The translations under genes and the position numbers were made by a program. DNA of 64,000 bases from Oribacterium sp. oral taxon 078 str. F0262. GTDB taxonomy: Bacteria > Bacillota > Clostridia > Lachnospirales > Lachnospiraceae. Location: assembly GCF_000160135.1 (NCBI RefSeq), contig NZ_GG729933.1, positions 82,152-146,151 on the forward strand, written 5' to 3'. Under the pieces are notes generated by a model. The model was given only the letters and a program-made list of their open reading frames with translations. It made no database searches and was not told the origin of the DNA. Positions 14,638 through 21,835 of this stretch are shown here, one piece after another; within the stretch, counting starts at the first letter, position 1; each line of letters begins with the position of its first letter.

Positions 14638-15614
14638 AACTGGATCTGAAACCGTATCGTGGGCAGCACTGCGAGACGACGGCGACCGGGACGCTTCTTC
14701 GGCAGATCGGACTTGAATGCAGCGAGCCGATGCTCTTCGGCCTCGGGGAAGGACTCTCATTTTTCTTCTGGAAGACGAAATCCATGGACTATCCCTTTCT
14801 CGGAGGAAGGATCAAACCGGACCTTTTGACGAAGAATATCGCGAGAAATCTGGGCTTAAGGCTCACGGTGCGGGAGAGCTCCTCCAGAGAGAGGGCGTGG
14901 AGATCCGTGAAGGAGCTTCTGGACAGCGGAAAAGCGGTGGGCCTGAAGCTGGATTGCTACCACCTTGAGTATTTCTCTCATCCGATTCACTTTGCGGGGC
15001 ACTATGTCGCGATCGTCGGCTACGACGAGGAATCCGCCTTTTTGGTGGATACCGAGCAGCAGGGCTCTGAGGCGAAGACCTCGCTGAGAAGTCTTTCGGA
15101 GGCGAGAGCTGAAAGGGGGTCCATGTCCTCCCGAAACCTCTATTATGTGATAGAGCGGGGAGCAGAGGTCACGCCGCTCAGAGAGGCCATAGAGAGCGCG
15201 ATACAAAATAATGCGGAATGCTATCTCAACCCTCCTATCAAAAATTCGAGCTATAAGGGGATCGAGAAGGCGGGCAGGGAGATTGTCGCTTGGTTTGACC
15301 GCTCTCAAAACAGGAAAGAGGAGTTTGGGATGAGCGCCATGCTGATGGAAAGAGCCGGAACCGGCGGAGCGATCTTCCGGAATCTGTACCGGGATTTTCT
15401 CGGGGAGGCCTATAAGCTGACGGAAAGGGAGGGGATAGGGAGAGCATACGAGCGCTTCCGAGGGATTGCCAGGAGCTGGTCAGAGCTGATCGCTCTGCTG
15501 GAAAAGGTGGCCGAGGAGGAAGACAGGAGAGATATCCTGGAGGCCTCGGAAAGGTTGAAAGAGCTCTCCGAGAGAGAGCGGGAGGCGATGCAGCTGCTCC
15601 TGGCCGGCGACTGA
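14634..15614 (+). CDS. BtrH N-terminal-domain protein (papain/C39-like fold)
   Basis: BtrH_N proteins have a peptidase-C39-like fold; BtrH of butirosin synthesis transfers an acyl group from a carrier protein. This 326-residue protein shows QHCETTATGTLLRQIG at about 11-26 with Cys12 as possible nucleophile, GLGEGLSFFFW near 42, GHYVAIVGYDEESAFLVDTE near 122 (catalytic-type His and Asp), as in the family. The C-terminal 150 residues are helical (DUF4872-like). The ATG overlaps padR and follows GGAGGGAAAAGG. No carrier protein or synthesis genes lie beside it, so substrate is unknown. It may be a PadR-controlled modification or resistance function. Confidence 0.8.
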   Translation: MKLDLKPYRGQHCETTATGTLLRQIGLECSEPMLFGLGEGLSFFFWKTKSMDYPFLGGRIKPDLLTKNIARNLGLRLTVRESSSRERAWRSVKELLDSGKAVGLKLDCYHLEYFSHPIHFAGHYVAIVGYDEESAFLVDTEQQGSEAKTSLRSLSEARAERGSMSSRNLYYVIERGAEVTPLREAIESAIQNNAECYLNPPIKNSSYKGIEKAGREIVAWFDRSQNRKEEFGMSAMLMERAGTGGAIFRNLYRDFLGEAYKLTEREGIGRAYERFRGIARSWSELIALLEKVAEEEDRRDILEASERLKELSEREREAMQLLLAGD

Positions 15615-15683
15615 CAATCAATGAAGCCAGTCCTCCTCTATAAATTTTGCCAATAAAACGGAGATTTTAACCTTTTTTTCTGA

Positions 15684-15743
15684 TATAATGATTTCAGTGT
15701 CATAAGCCTGCCTCCACGACGTGCTTTCACGGAAGTGGAGGCA
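15684..15743 (+). promoter_or_regulatory. -10 box and stem-loop upstream of the YbjN gene
   Basis: TATAAT lies at 15684-15689 without a convincing -35 partner. A stem of TGCCTCCAC (15709-15717) and GTGGAGGCA (15735-15743) with a 17-nt loop follows in the likely leader and is trailed by AGATTTTA. It may be the terminator of the padR operon or an attenuator of the next gene. Confidence 0.4.
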
Positions 15744-15813
15744 AGATTTTATGGCGGGATTATATAGGATCATATAAAAGAGTGTAAGTGCTGTTGAAAA
15801 GGAGGACAGGAAT

Positions 15814-16293
15814 ATGAGAAAAATAGAGGAGTCGCTCCGGGAATTTTTTGAGCACGAGCATTGGAGCTATGATTATTATGAGGAAAAGGGCTACTTTCGA
15901 AGCGGGGTAGACCTTGAAAATATTCTTGGCAATGTCAATCTCTATATTATTGTCGGTGAGACCGATTATCAGGTCTATTCCGTGCTGAACCTGAAGGTGG
16001 AGCCGGATCGCTTCGCCGCGGTGTCAGAGTTCATTACGCGCGCCAATTACGGGCTTCGGAACGGAAACTTTGAACTGGACTATGCGGACGGGGAGGTCCG
16101 CTACAAGGTCTACATTACCTCGGAGTTTGGGGATATTCCGGAAAATATCGTGAGAGACAGCATCTATACGGGGATCTATATGATTGAGCGCTACGGGAGG
16201 GCGCTGCTCCGTTTGATTTTGATCGGCGGAGATCCGGCGGCTTATATCCAGAGTATCGAAAACCCGGAGGGAAATCATCTGGACTTTGGCTGA
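15814..16293 (+). CDS. YbjN-domain protein
   Basis: The 159-residue protein fits the YbjN fold (related to type III secretion chaperones), seen in bacteria as a stress or adaptor-type protein of ill-defined role. Visible features are the WSYDYYEEKGYFRSG start, a central VNLYIIVGETDYQVYSVLNLKV strand pair, and the C-terminal ENIVRDSIYTGIYMIERYGRALLRLI helix. It is soluble. ATG 15814 follows AAAAGGAGGACAGGAAT. Its 3' end overlaps the convergent FAD protein gene by 19 bp. Confidence 0.75.
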   Translation: MRKIEESLREFFEHEHWSYDYYEEKGYFRSGVDLENILGNVNLYIIVGETDYQVYSVLNLKVEPDRFAAVSEFITRANYGLRNGNFELDYADGEVRYKVYITSEFGDIPENIVRDSIYTGIYMIERYGRALLRLILIGGDPAAYIQSIENPEGNHLDFG

Positions 16294-16892
16294 TCGGAAA
16301 GCAGGTAGTCGGAGGCCCTGCGCCCGGCCTCTGCGCCGTCTCTTGCGGCATCGTCTGGCAGGGGGCATTTTCGGCAGAGTTCTCCCGCGAGGAAAAGTCC
16401 CGCCGGGAGAGGGAGGGAAGAGGCCTCCGGGCTTTCTCCTGGGAAGGGCAGGAGCGTAGGTCCTTCGGGAGAGGACGCTTCTCCCGTTGCCAGGATCAGA
16501 GCGCGGCAGAAAAAATGCTTCTCCTCCCCTTCGTCCTGCCGGACAAGAAGCGAAAAAAGATGCTCCCTATCCGCTCCAGAGAACTTCGTTTCCCGGAGCT
16601 CGCAGCCGCAGCTGACGGAGAGCTCATAATTTTCAAGAAGGGAGAGGAAATGCTTCAGGCAGGCGGCGCTTCCGATCGCCCGATGAAAGATCTCTCGCCC
16701 CGCTTCCTCCTCATTCTTCCTTCGAAGGCGGCCGCCGGGAAGCTTTTCCCGTTCCAGACAGAGGATATTCTGAAGCCCCTGATCCGAGGCCGCGGCAAAG
16801 GCGGCGAGACCGGCGGGGCCGGAGCCGACGACGATGAGATCAGCGAAGAGCCCTTCTTTTTCAGAAGACCTCTCCGGCATGGTTTCCTGCAT
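16275..16892 (-). CDS. Short FAD-binding protein, thioredoxin reductase-like
   Basis: The N-terminus carries a Rossmann dinucleotide motif, LIVVGSGPAGLAAFAAASDQG at about 19-39, then EREKLPGGRL as in TrxR/AhpF flavoproteins. ILATGEAS and a late GLFLAGELCRKCPLPDDAARDGAEAG stretch correspond to the C-terminal FAD motif, with Glu replacing the usual GD Asp. At 205 residues it is about 100 shorter than TrxR and lacks the NADPH-binding GxGxxA domain and the CxxC pair. It probably binds FAD but cannot act alone as TrxR. It may be a natural minimal flavoprotein or a decayed gene; no frameshift is visible. It overlaps the YbjN gene tail-to-tail. Confidence 0.7.
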   Translation of the reverse strand: MQETMPERSSEKEGLFADLIVVGSGPAGLAAFAAASDQGLQNILCLEREKLPGGRLRRKNEEEAGREIFHRAIGSAACLKHFLSLLENYELSVSCGCELRETKFSGADREHLFSLLVRQDEGEEKHFFCRALILATGEASSPEGPTLLPFPGESPEASSLPLPAGLFLAGELCRKCPLPDDAARDGAEAGRRASDYLLSDQPKSR

Positions 16893-16915
16893 GCTTCCTC
16901 CTCTGTGTGAGCGGA

Positions 16916-16981
16916 TTCACTTCTCCGAATGATCCACTTCTCCGAATGATTCATTTCTCCGAATGATTCACTTCTCTGCGG
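16916..16981. repeat. 17-bp tandem repeat, about 3.8 units
   Basis: Units start at 16916, 16933, 16950 and 16967. The consensus is TTCACTTCTCCGAATGA; units differ at one or two bases and the fourth is broken after nine to ten bases. It lies 24 bp upstream of the FAD protein start, so it could space or host regulator sites on that gene's minus-strand promoter. Confidence 0.85.
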
Positions 16982-17093
16982 CAAAGGTCCCTTTCTGAAG
17001 ACGTTCTTCCCGGATTCCTTTCTCAAAGGATTTCCAGATCCTCTCCGGAGGATCCGTCTCCCGAACCCGCAGGAGCGCATGGGGAGGGATCGA

Positions 17094-17342
17094 TCACTCC
17101 TCCGTGTGGGCGTCTCCCATCATAAATTCCACGACCTTCTTCATATCCTCCGGCTCATGGACGATGAGGTCCAGCTCCTTGATATAGGCCTTATCCAGGA
17201 GGCGGGACATCATGAGCATCTGGGCGAGCTTTGAGCGCAGATTGATCCGATCTCCCTCCGGGGAGACCAGCTCCACGGTTCCCTTCAGATTGTTCAGGAG
17301 CTCGAAGAGCCCTTCTACATTGTTTACATTTTCTATCTTCAT
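17094..17342 (-). CDS. Small conserved-type protein of unknown function
   Basis: The 82-residue protein is acidic and soluble. VELVSPEGDRINLRSKLAQM is a strand-turn-helix patch, followed by helix and strand (IKELDLIVHEPEDMKKVVEFM). Similar 80-residue proteins occur in Lachnospiraceae, as recalled. The start at 17342 is preceded on the minus strand by AGAAAGGACTTTGCC. It sits alone between the FAD protein and rpiB. No function can be assigned. Confidence 0.65.
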   Translation of the reverse strand: MKIENVNNVEGLFELLNNLKGTVELVSPEGDRINLRSKLAQMLMMSRLLDKAYIKELDLIVHEPEDMKKVVEFMMGDAHTEE

Positions 17343-17496
17343 GGCAAAGTCCTTTCTTCTTTTTAAACCCTCATCACCTTAGCCCAGAGCGGAAAAAAAA
17401 GCAAGACTTTTGCGGGGGATTGTTTTAGAATGGCGGAAGAATGTAAAGGAGAGTGAAGGGGCTTTTCGCATCAAAGCGGAGAAAAAGGATGGAGAA

Positions 17497-17961
17497 ATGA
17501 AAATCGTCATAGGAAATGATCATGCGGCTTTGGAGATGAAACGGGAGATCGCAGAATATCTTAAAGGTAAGGGGATAGAGGTCCTGAATGTGGGGACGGA
17601 CAGCCCGGAGCGCTACCCCTATCCGCTCGCGGGCTATCACGTAGCGAAAACAGTGGCGGAAGGGGGAGCGGACTGCGGGATCGCGATCTGCGGCACCGGA
17701 ATCGGCATTTCCCTCGCCGCGAACAAGGTCCCGGGCATCCGGGCCTTTGCCTGCAGCGAGCCCTACTCTTCGGAGATGGCAAAGCGGCACAACAATGCGA
17801 ATGTGCTTTGCTTCGGGGCGCGCGTCGTCGGAACGGAGCTTGCAAAAAGGATCGTGGATGCCTGGCTGAACGCAGAGTTTGAGGGCGGGCGCCATAAGGA
17901 GAGGGTCGATATGATCACAGAGCTCGAGAGAAACGGCAGACTGGAGGAGAATCGCCTCTGA
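17497..17961 (+). CDS. rpiB: Ribose 5-phosphate isomerase B
   Basis: RpiB interconverts ribose 5-phosphate and ribulose 5-phosphate in the pentose phosphate pathway (cytoplasm); some homologs act on allose or other sugar phosphates. The 154-residue protein shows IGNDHAALEMK at 4-14, GTDSPERYPYP near 38, the catalytic-loop segment CGIAICGTGIGISLAANKVPGIRAF near 65-90, and HNNANVLCFGARV near 100, all typical. The start used is ATG 17497, giving the exact family N-terminus; a longer frame from 17410 adds unrelated residues. The related galactose-6-phosphate isomerases LacA/LacB are less likely, since a single gene is present. Confidence 0.93.
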   Translation: MKIVIGNDHAALEMKREIAEYLKGKGIEVLNVGTDSPERYPYPLAGYHVAKTVAEGGADCGIAICGTGIGISLAANKVPGIRAFACSEPYSSEMAKRHNNANVLCFGARVVGTELAKRIVDAWLNAEFEGGRHKERVDMITELERNGRLEENRL

Positions 17962-18024
17962 TGGGACAGGAATCCCCCCCGCTGCTGATGGGGCGGGAGT
18001 CCGTTCTCCGGCAGTCGTATCCGT

Positions 18025-18834
18025 TCAGCATCCTTTCGCAGAGAGTCCGGCGGCGCGGAGATTTTCCAGAAAGCTCTCCCGGGAGCGGGTCGCGATGAGC
18101 TCCTCCGGGAAGCGGATCTCCGAGAGCATGGAGCGGACCTTATCGAATTTTCCGATCCGAAAGGAGATATGGGCGTCGGTTCCGGTTGAAATCGGGACGG
18201 AAAGCTCCGCACAGCGGACGGCGATTTCACGGCAGCGCTTCGGGATCTCCCCCTCATCGCAGAGGGAGTGCTCATTGATCTCGATCAGCTTATGGAGCTC
18301 TTTTGCGCGGAGCAGAATGGGGTCCAGCTCGAGGGGAAGACCAGTTCGGCCGATATGCCCGAGAATCAGAACCTTCGGCTGCTCCAGAGCCTTAAGGTAG
18401 AGCTCGGTACACTGCCTGCTTCCCGCGTCTTTTGTGAAGCTCATCCGGTGGACCGACGCGATCACATAATCCATCGGCTTTATGACCCGCTCGAGAAGGC
18501 TCTTTTCGCCGTCCGGATAGGGATCGTCGTCGATATTGTTCCGGATCGGAATGTCGTAGCCGAAGAGGTGGCCGTCCAGATCCACGATATCCGCTTCGCA
18601 GCCCCGGAGGACGCTTACGCCCATCCATTCCCGGGGGATCAGATGAGAGACGCAGAGATATTGATAATTTCTGAGATTCTTATAGTCCGGATAGAGCATG
18701 GGAGAGTAGTGATCCGTCGTCGCCAGGAGCTCCAGTCCCTGTTCTGAGGCGGCCCGGACGTTCTCCTCGATGGTGGAAAAGGCGTGCCGGGAATAAAGAG
18801 TATGGGTGTGAACGTCGCATTTTATTTCGATCAA
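18025..18834 (-). CDS. PHP-domain phosphoesterase, YcdX-like
   Basis: PHP-fold metal enzymes hydrolyse phosphate esters. In this 269-residue protein CDVHTHTLYSRHAFSTIEENVRAA (7-30) gives the first metal motif HTHT, ATTDHYS the second, and DYVIASVHR near 125, LILGHIGR near 155 and ISTGTDAHIS near 218 complete the metal-binding set in the order found in YcdX-like proteins. Its start overlaps the end of exonuclease III by four bases (ATGA-type), so the two minus-strand genes are coupled. Substrate is not shown by the sequence. Confidence 0.88.
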   Translation of the reverse strand: MIEIKCDVHTHTLYSRHAFSTIEENVRAASEQGLELLATTDHYSPMLYPDYKNLRNYQYLCVSHLIPREWMGVSVLRGCEADIVDLDGHLFGYDIPIRNNIDDDPYPDGEKSLLERVIKPMDYVIASVHRMSFTKDAGSRQCTELYLKALEQPKVLILGHIGRTGLPLELDPILLRAKELHKLIEINEHSLCDEGEIPKRCREIAVRCAELSVPISTGTDAHISFRIGKFDKVRSMLSEIRFPEELIATRSRESFLENLRAAGLSAKGC

Positions 18835-19649
18835 TGCTTTTCTCCTTCCTTTTCGCGGATGCGGAGCGCGCGCTCTGCGCCTTCAGGGCATACTGCGAGA
18901 TCCAGCTCAACGGGGCAATGATCGGAGCCCATAATCTCCGGATGGATCGAGGCACCCCTGATCCGCTCCCGAAGCTTCTCCGAGACCACAAAGTAGTCGA
19001 TCCTCCACCCCACGTTCCGTTCCCGCGCCTTTGTGCGGTAGCTCCACCAGCTGTAGGCATCGCGCTCCTCCGGGTGGAGGAAGCGGAAGGAATCCAGGTA
19101 GCCGCAGTCCAGAAGGCGGGAGAACTTTGCTCTCTCATCATCCGTGAAACCGGCGTTATGATGGTTGCTCGCGGGATTTTTCAGATCGATCTCCTGGTGC
19201 GCGACATTGAGATCGCCGCAGTAGATGACCGGCTTCTTCTCCTCCAGGGAGAGGATGTATTCCCGGAAGGCATCCTCCCACTCCATCCGATAGGAAAGGC
19301 GCTGGAGCTCATTCTGAGAGTTCGGCACGTAGACCGTGAGGATATAGCAGTCCGGAAATTCCGCGCTGATTACCCGCCCCTCCCGGTCATGCTCCGGGAT
19401 CCCGATGCCGTAGCTCACCGACAGGGGCTCCTCCTTCGAAAAGAGAGCGGTTCCGGAGTAGCCCTTTTTCTCCGCATAGTTCCAGTATTGGTGATAGTCC
19501 GGGAGGCTGAGCTCCGCCTGCCCCTCCTGAAGCTTCGTCTCCTGAAGGCAGAAGACATCCGCGTCTAGGGCGTGAAAATCACTCAGAAAGGTCTTTCCGA
19601 GCACGGCGCGAAGCCCATTGACATTCCAGGAAATCAGTTTCTTCACCAT
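18831..19649 (-). CDS. xth: Exodeoxyribonuclease III (AP endonuclease)
   Basis: Exo III repairs abasic sites and 3' blocks in DNA. The 272-residue protein has the family order: KKLISWNVNGLRAV at 3-16 (metal Asn), DVFCLQETKLQEGQAE (Glu), YCGDLNVAHQEIDLKNPASN (Asp/Asn active pair), the SWWSYRTKARERNVGWRIDYFVVS region, and MGSDHCPVELDL at the C-terminus (catalytic Asp/His). ATG 19649 follows GGAGGAATTTTC read on the minus strand. It is first in a two-gene unit with the PHP enzyme. Confidence 0.95.
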   Translation of the reverse strand: MVKKLISWNVNGLRAVLGKTFLSDFHALDADVFCLQETKLQEGQAELSLPDYHQYWNYAEKKGYSGTALFSKEEPLSVSYGIGIPEHDREGRVISAEFPDCYILTVYVPNSQNELQRLSYRMEWEDAFREYILSLEEKKPVIYCGDLNVAHQEIDLKNPASNHHNAGFTDDERAKFSRLLDCGYLDSFRFLHPEERDAYSWWSYRTKARERNVGWRIDYFVVSEKLRERIRGASIHPEIMGSDHCPVELDLAVCPEGAERALRIREKEGEKH

Positions 19650-19941
19650 GAAAATTCCTCCATTTACGGCTGCTCCTGATCCCGCTCCTGTCCGTCGGAT
19701 GCCTGATCCCGGATTCCCTGTTTCATTCCGACTGCCTCATTATCTGCGGGAGGCGCCTTCCGCCCCATTTTGAACCGCGCCTTTTTGCATGTCACTCTCC
19801 GGATTTTGAGCCGCGCTTTCTTTCGCGCTCCTGTCTCGATAGCTGTCTCTCTATGTCTCTGCTTCCTCAACTTTGAACAGGATCATAGCATGATTTCGCC
19901 CTTAAAAGCAAACCCCCAATGCAGCGGAAAGAGCGGGGCGA

Positions 19942-19970
19942 TTGACAGAATTTTGCATTTTTGTTAGAGT
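19942..19970 (+). promoter_or_regulatory. Likely promoter of the degV gene
   Basis: TTGACA at 19942-19947 and TAGAGT at 19965-19970 are 17 bp apart. The start codon at 20338 lies about 360 nt downstream of the predicted start site. Confidence 0.55.
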
Positions 19971-19976
19971 TCAGCC

Positions 19977-20337
19977 AGCAGTACGAAAAAAACCGGCAGT
20001 ATTGAAGGAGCAGAAGCAGGCCCGCTCCCAAGGACGCGAAAAATGGCGCGGAAACGGGTGGGACGGGGCATTTTTTTCTGGAAGCTTTGAGGGGAGTACC
20101 GCCTTTTCTCCGGGGGGCCTTGAGAAGCGGCCGGGAAAGAAATGCGGGACCGGCCCTGACCTTGCTGCCGGAGAGTGATATCGGATCCGGCGGCAGCGTG
20201 AAAAGCCCCGCCGATGGACGGCGGAGCTTCCGGCGCGGAAAAGGCTGCCGAAGGGATGTGGAGTTTCCGAGCAGGGGATGTGGGGGAGAGAAGCCTTCCC
20301 AAGGAGAAGGGCAGCAGGATTTTGGAGGCCAGTAAGT
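19977..20337 (+). other. Long leader of the degV gene with stem-loops
   Basis: No open frame with a ribosome site was found in this stretch. A stem pairs GCTGCCG (20164-20170) with CGGCAGC (20191-20197), followed by a GC-rich GCCG/CGGC inverted repeat near 20209-20222. No known riboswitch core (T-box, SAM, TPP, purine or cobalamin) was recognised. It could be an attenuator. The adjoining 19650-19941 holds nothing recognisable. Confidence 0.3.
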
Positions 20338-21213
20338 ATGAGGATAGCGGTTTCGACGGATTCCGGTTCCGGAATCTCGCAGAAGGAGAGCAAAGAGCTC
20401 GGGATTTCTGTCGTCCCGATGCCCTTTCGCATCGATGGGAAAGAGTATTTCGAGGACATCAATCTGAGCCGCGAGGAATTCTTTGAAATGCTGAAGAAGG
20501 ATTGCGAGATCGCGACCTCGCAGCCCTCTCCGGAGGATGTCATGAAGCTCTGGGACGCGCTTTTACAGGAAAATGATGCCGTCGTCCATGTCCCGCTCAC
20601 CTCCGGACTCTCCGGGGCGGCGCAGACCGCTCTCATGCTCTCCGAAGAAGAGAAATATGCGGGGAAGGTCTTTGTCTCGGACAGCCGCGGGGTCTCGGTC
20701 ACACAGCGTCAGCACTGTATTTTTGCGAAGCGCCTTTCGGCGGAGGGGAAGACTCCGGAGGAGATCCGGGATATCCTGAACCAAAACGCGGAGAGAAACA
20801 GCATCTTCATCGCGGTAGACAGTCTGAAATATCTGAAAAGGGGAGGGAGGATCACGCCGATGGCGGCCGCGATCGGGACGCTTCTCCACATTAAGCCGGT
20901 CTTAACGATCGTAAGAGGCGGGAAGCTGGATTCCTATACGAAGGTCCGCACACAGAAGATGGCAAAGGAGGCGATCATCAGCGGGCTCTGGGAGGATCTC
21001 AGAAAAAAGCATGGGGACCCGGACGGAAGTCACTGCTACCTGGCGGTCGCCTACACGGATAACCCGGAGCAGGCGGAGCAGTTCGCATCGGAGCTTTCGG
21101 AAAGCTTCCCAAAGCGTCTTAATCCAAAAATTGTCGTGGAACCGCTTTCTCTTCTGATTTCCTGTCACATTGGTCAGAATGGACTCGGCGCCGCACTGAT
21201 AGAAGAGCTTTGA
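20338..21213 (+). CDS. DegV-family fatty-acid-binding protein
   Basis: DegV/FakB proteins carry fatty acids, and in many Firmicutes present them to the FakA kinase for phospholipid synthesis. The 291-residue protein begins MRIAVSTDSGSGISQKES, has the family signature HVPLTSGLSGAAQTA at about 85-99 and VDSRGVSVTQRQ near 120, followed by YLKRGGRITPMAAAIGTLLHIKPVL near 165-190. ATG 20338 is preceded by GGAGG at 20323-20327; an in-frame extension to 20278 has no homologous residues. It is monocistronic. No fakA gene is in the window, so the kinase partnership is not shown here. Confidence 0.92.
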   Translation: MRIAVSTDSGSGISQKESKELGISVVPMPFRIDGKEYFEDINLSREEFFEMLKKDCEIATSQPSPEDVMKLWDALLQENDAVVHVPLTSGLSGAAQTALMLSEEEKYAGKVFVSDSRGVSVTQRQHCIFAKRLSAEGKTPEEIRDILNQNAERNSIFIAVDSLKYLKRGGRITPMAAAIGTLLHIKPVLTIVRGGKLDSYTKVRTQKMAKEAIISGLWEDLRKKHGDPDGSHCYLAVAYTDNPEQAEQFASELSESFPKRLNPKIVVEPLSLLISCHIGQNGLGAALIEEL

Positions 21214-21224
21214 GACAGTGTTTT

Positions 21225-21284
21225 CTGCCGGTCCCGGTCCGATGCAGAACGCTCTCGCTCCGACTGCCGCGGCCAAAAGCGCGG
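21225..21284 (+). repeat. Dispersed intergenic repeat, copy G (left end only)
   Basis: CTGCCGGTC at the start, then GCTCTCGCTCCGACTGCCGCGGCCA, matches the left end of the elements at 31555, 36187 and 42242. The core with the paired hairpins and the right end are missing. It lies directly after degV. Confidence 0.65.
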
Positions 21285-21670
21285 GGGCTTAGGGAAACAC
21301 TGATTTAATCAAAAAAATACGTGCCAACGGACGTGATGCCGCAAAAGCGTGCGGAACGCCGGTACCTAATGAACACTAATGTGATGATCTGTGAATTTAG
21401 TGCCGCTGTGTGGGGCCCCGAACGAGAGTGCCTTTTGAGGCACAAGCCATGGCACATGAGTCATGAATCTTCGCCTTTTCGGAGGCGCCGGGACAAAAGA
21501 CGCCCTGCTTATGGATTGGTCGGCGCCTCGATTCCTTTGCCCTTTCGGATATTCGAAAGAGTAGAAATCGCCGCAATGCAGAACGGAAGCTGTGTTCGAT
21601 TTCCTTATCCCCTGGATATCCGAAAGCCTGTCAAGTGGGCTGAGCCCGCATTTTCCGCTGCACAGAGGCA

Positions 21671-21831
21671 GATACGGTAAGAGCCGCTTTCGTCCTCCCT
21701 CGGGAATCGGTCCATCCCATAAAGTATTTCGCAGGGGGAAGATATCGTAAGGACCGCTTTTGTCTCTCTTCGATGGGGCCGAAATGCTCTCGGATCTTAT
21801 CGAGAGAGATACCGTGAGGACCGCTTTGCCT
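21671..21831 (+). repeat. Three spaced direct repeats, 67-70 bp period
   Basis: Imperfect copies of GATAxCGTAAGxxCCGCTTT begin at 21671, 21741 and 21808. They lie in the 620-bp gap between convergent degV and comEC. Between them the sequence is unrelated. The rest of this gap (21285-21670) shows no gene or known RNA. Confidence 0.6.
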
Positions 21832-21835
21832 TCCT

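Noticed and set aside
21321-21680. 119-residue + strand open frame after degV
   Set aside because: No ribosome site and an irregular composition; it lies in a region of repeats.
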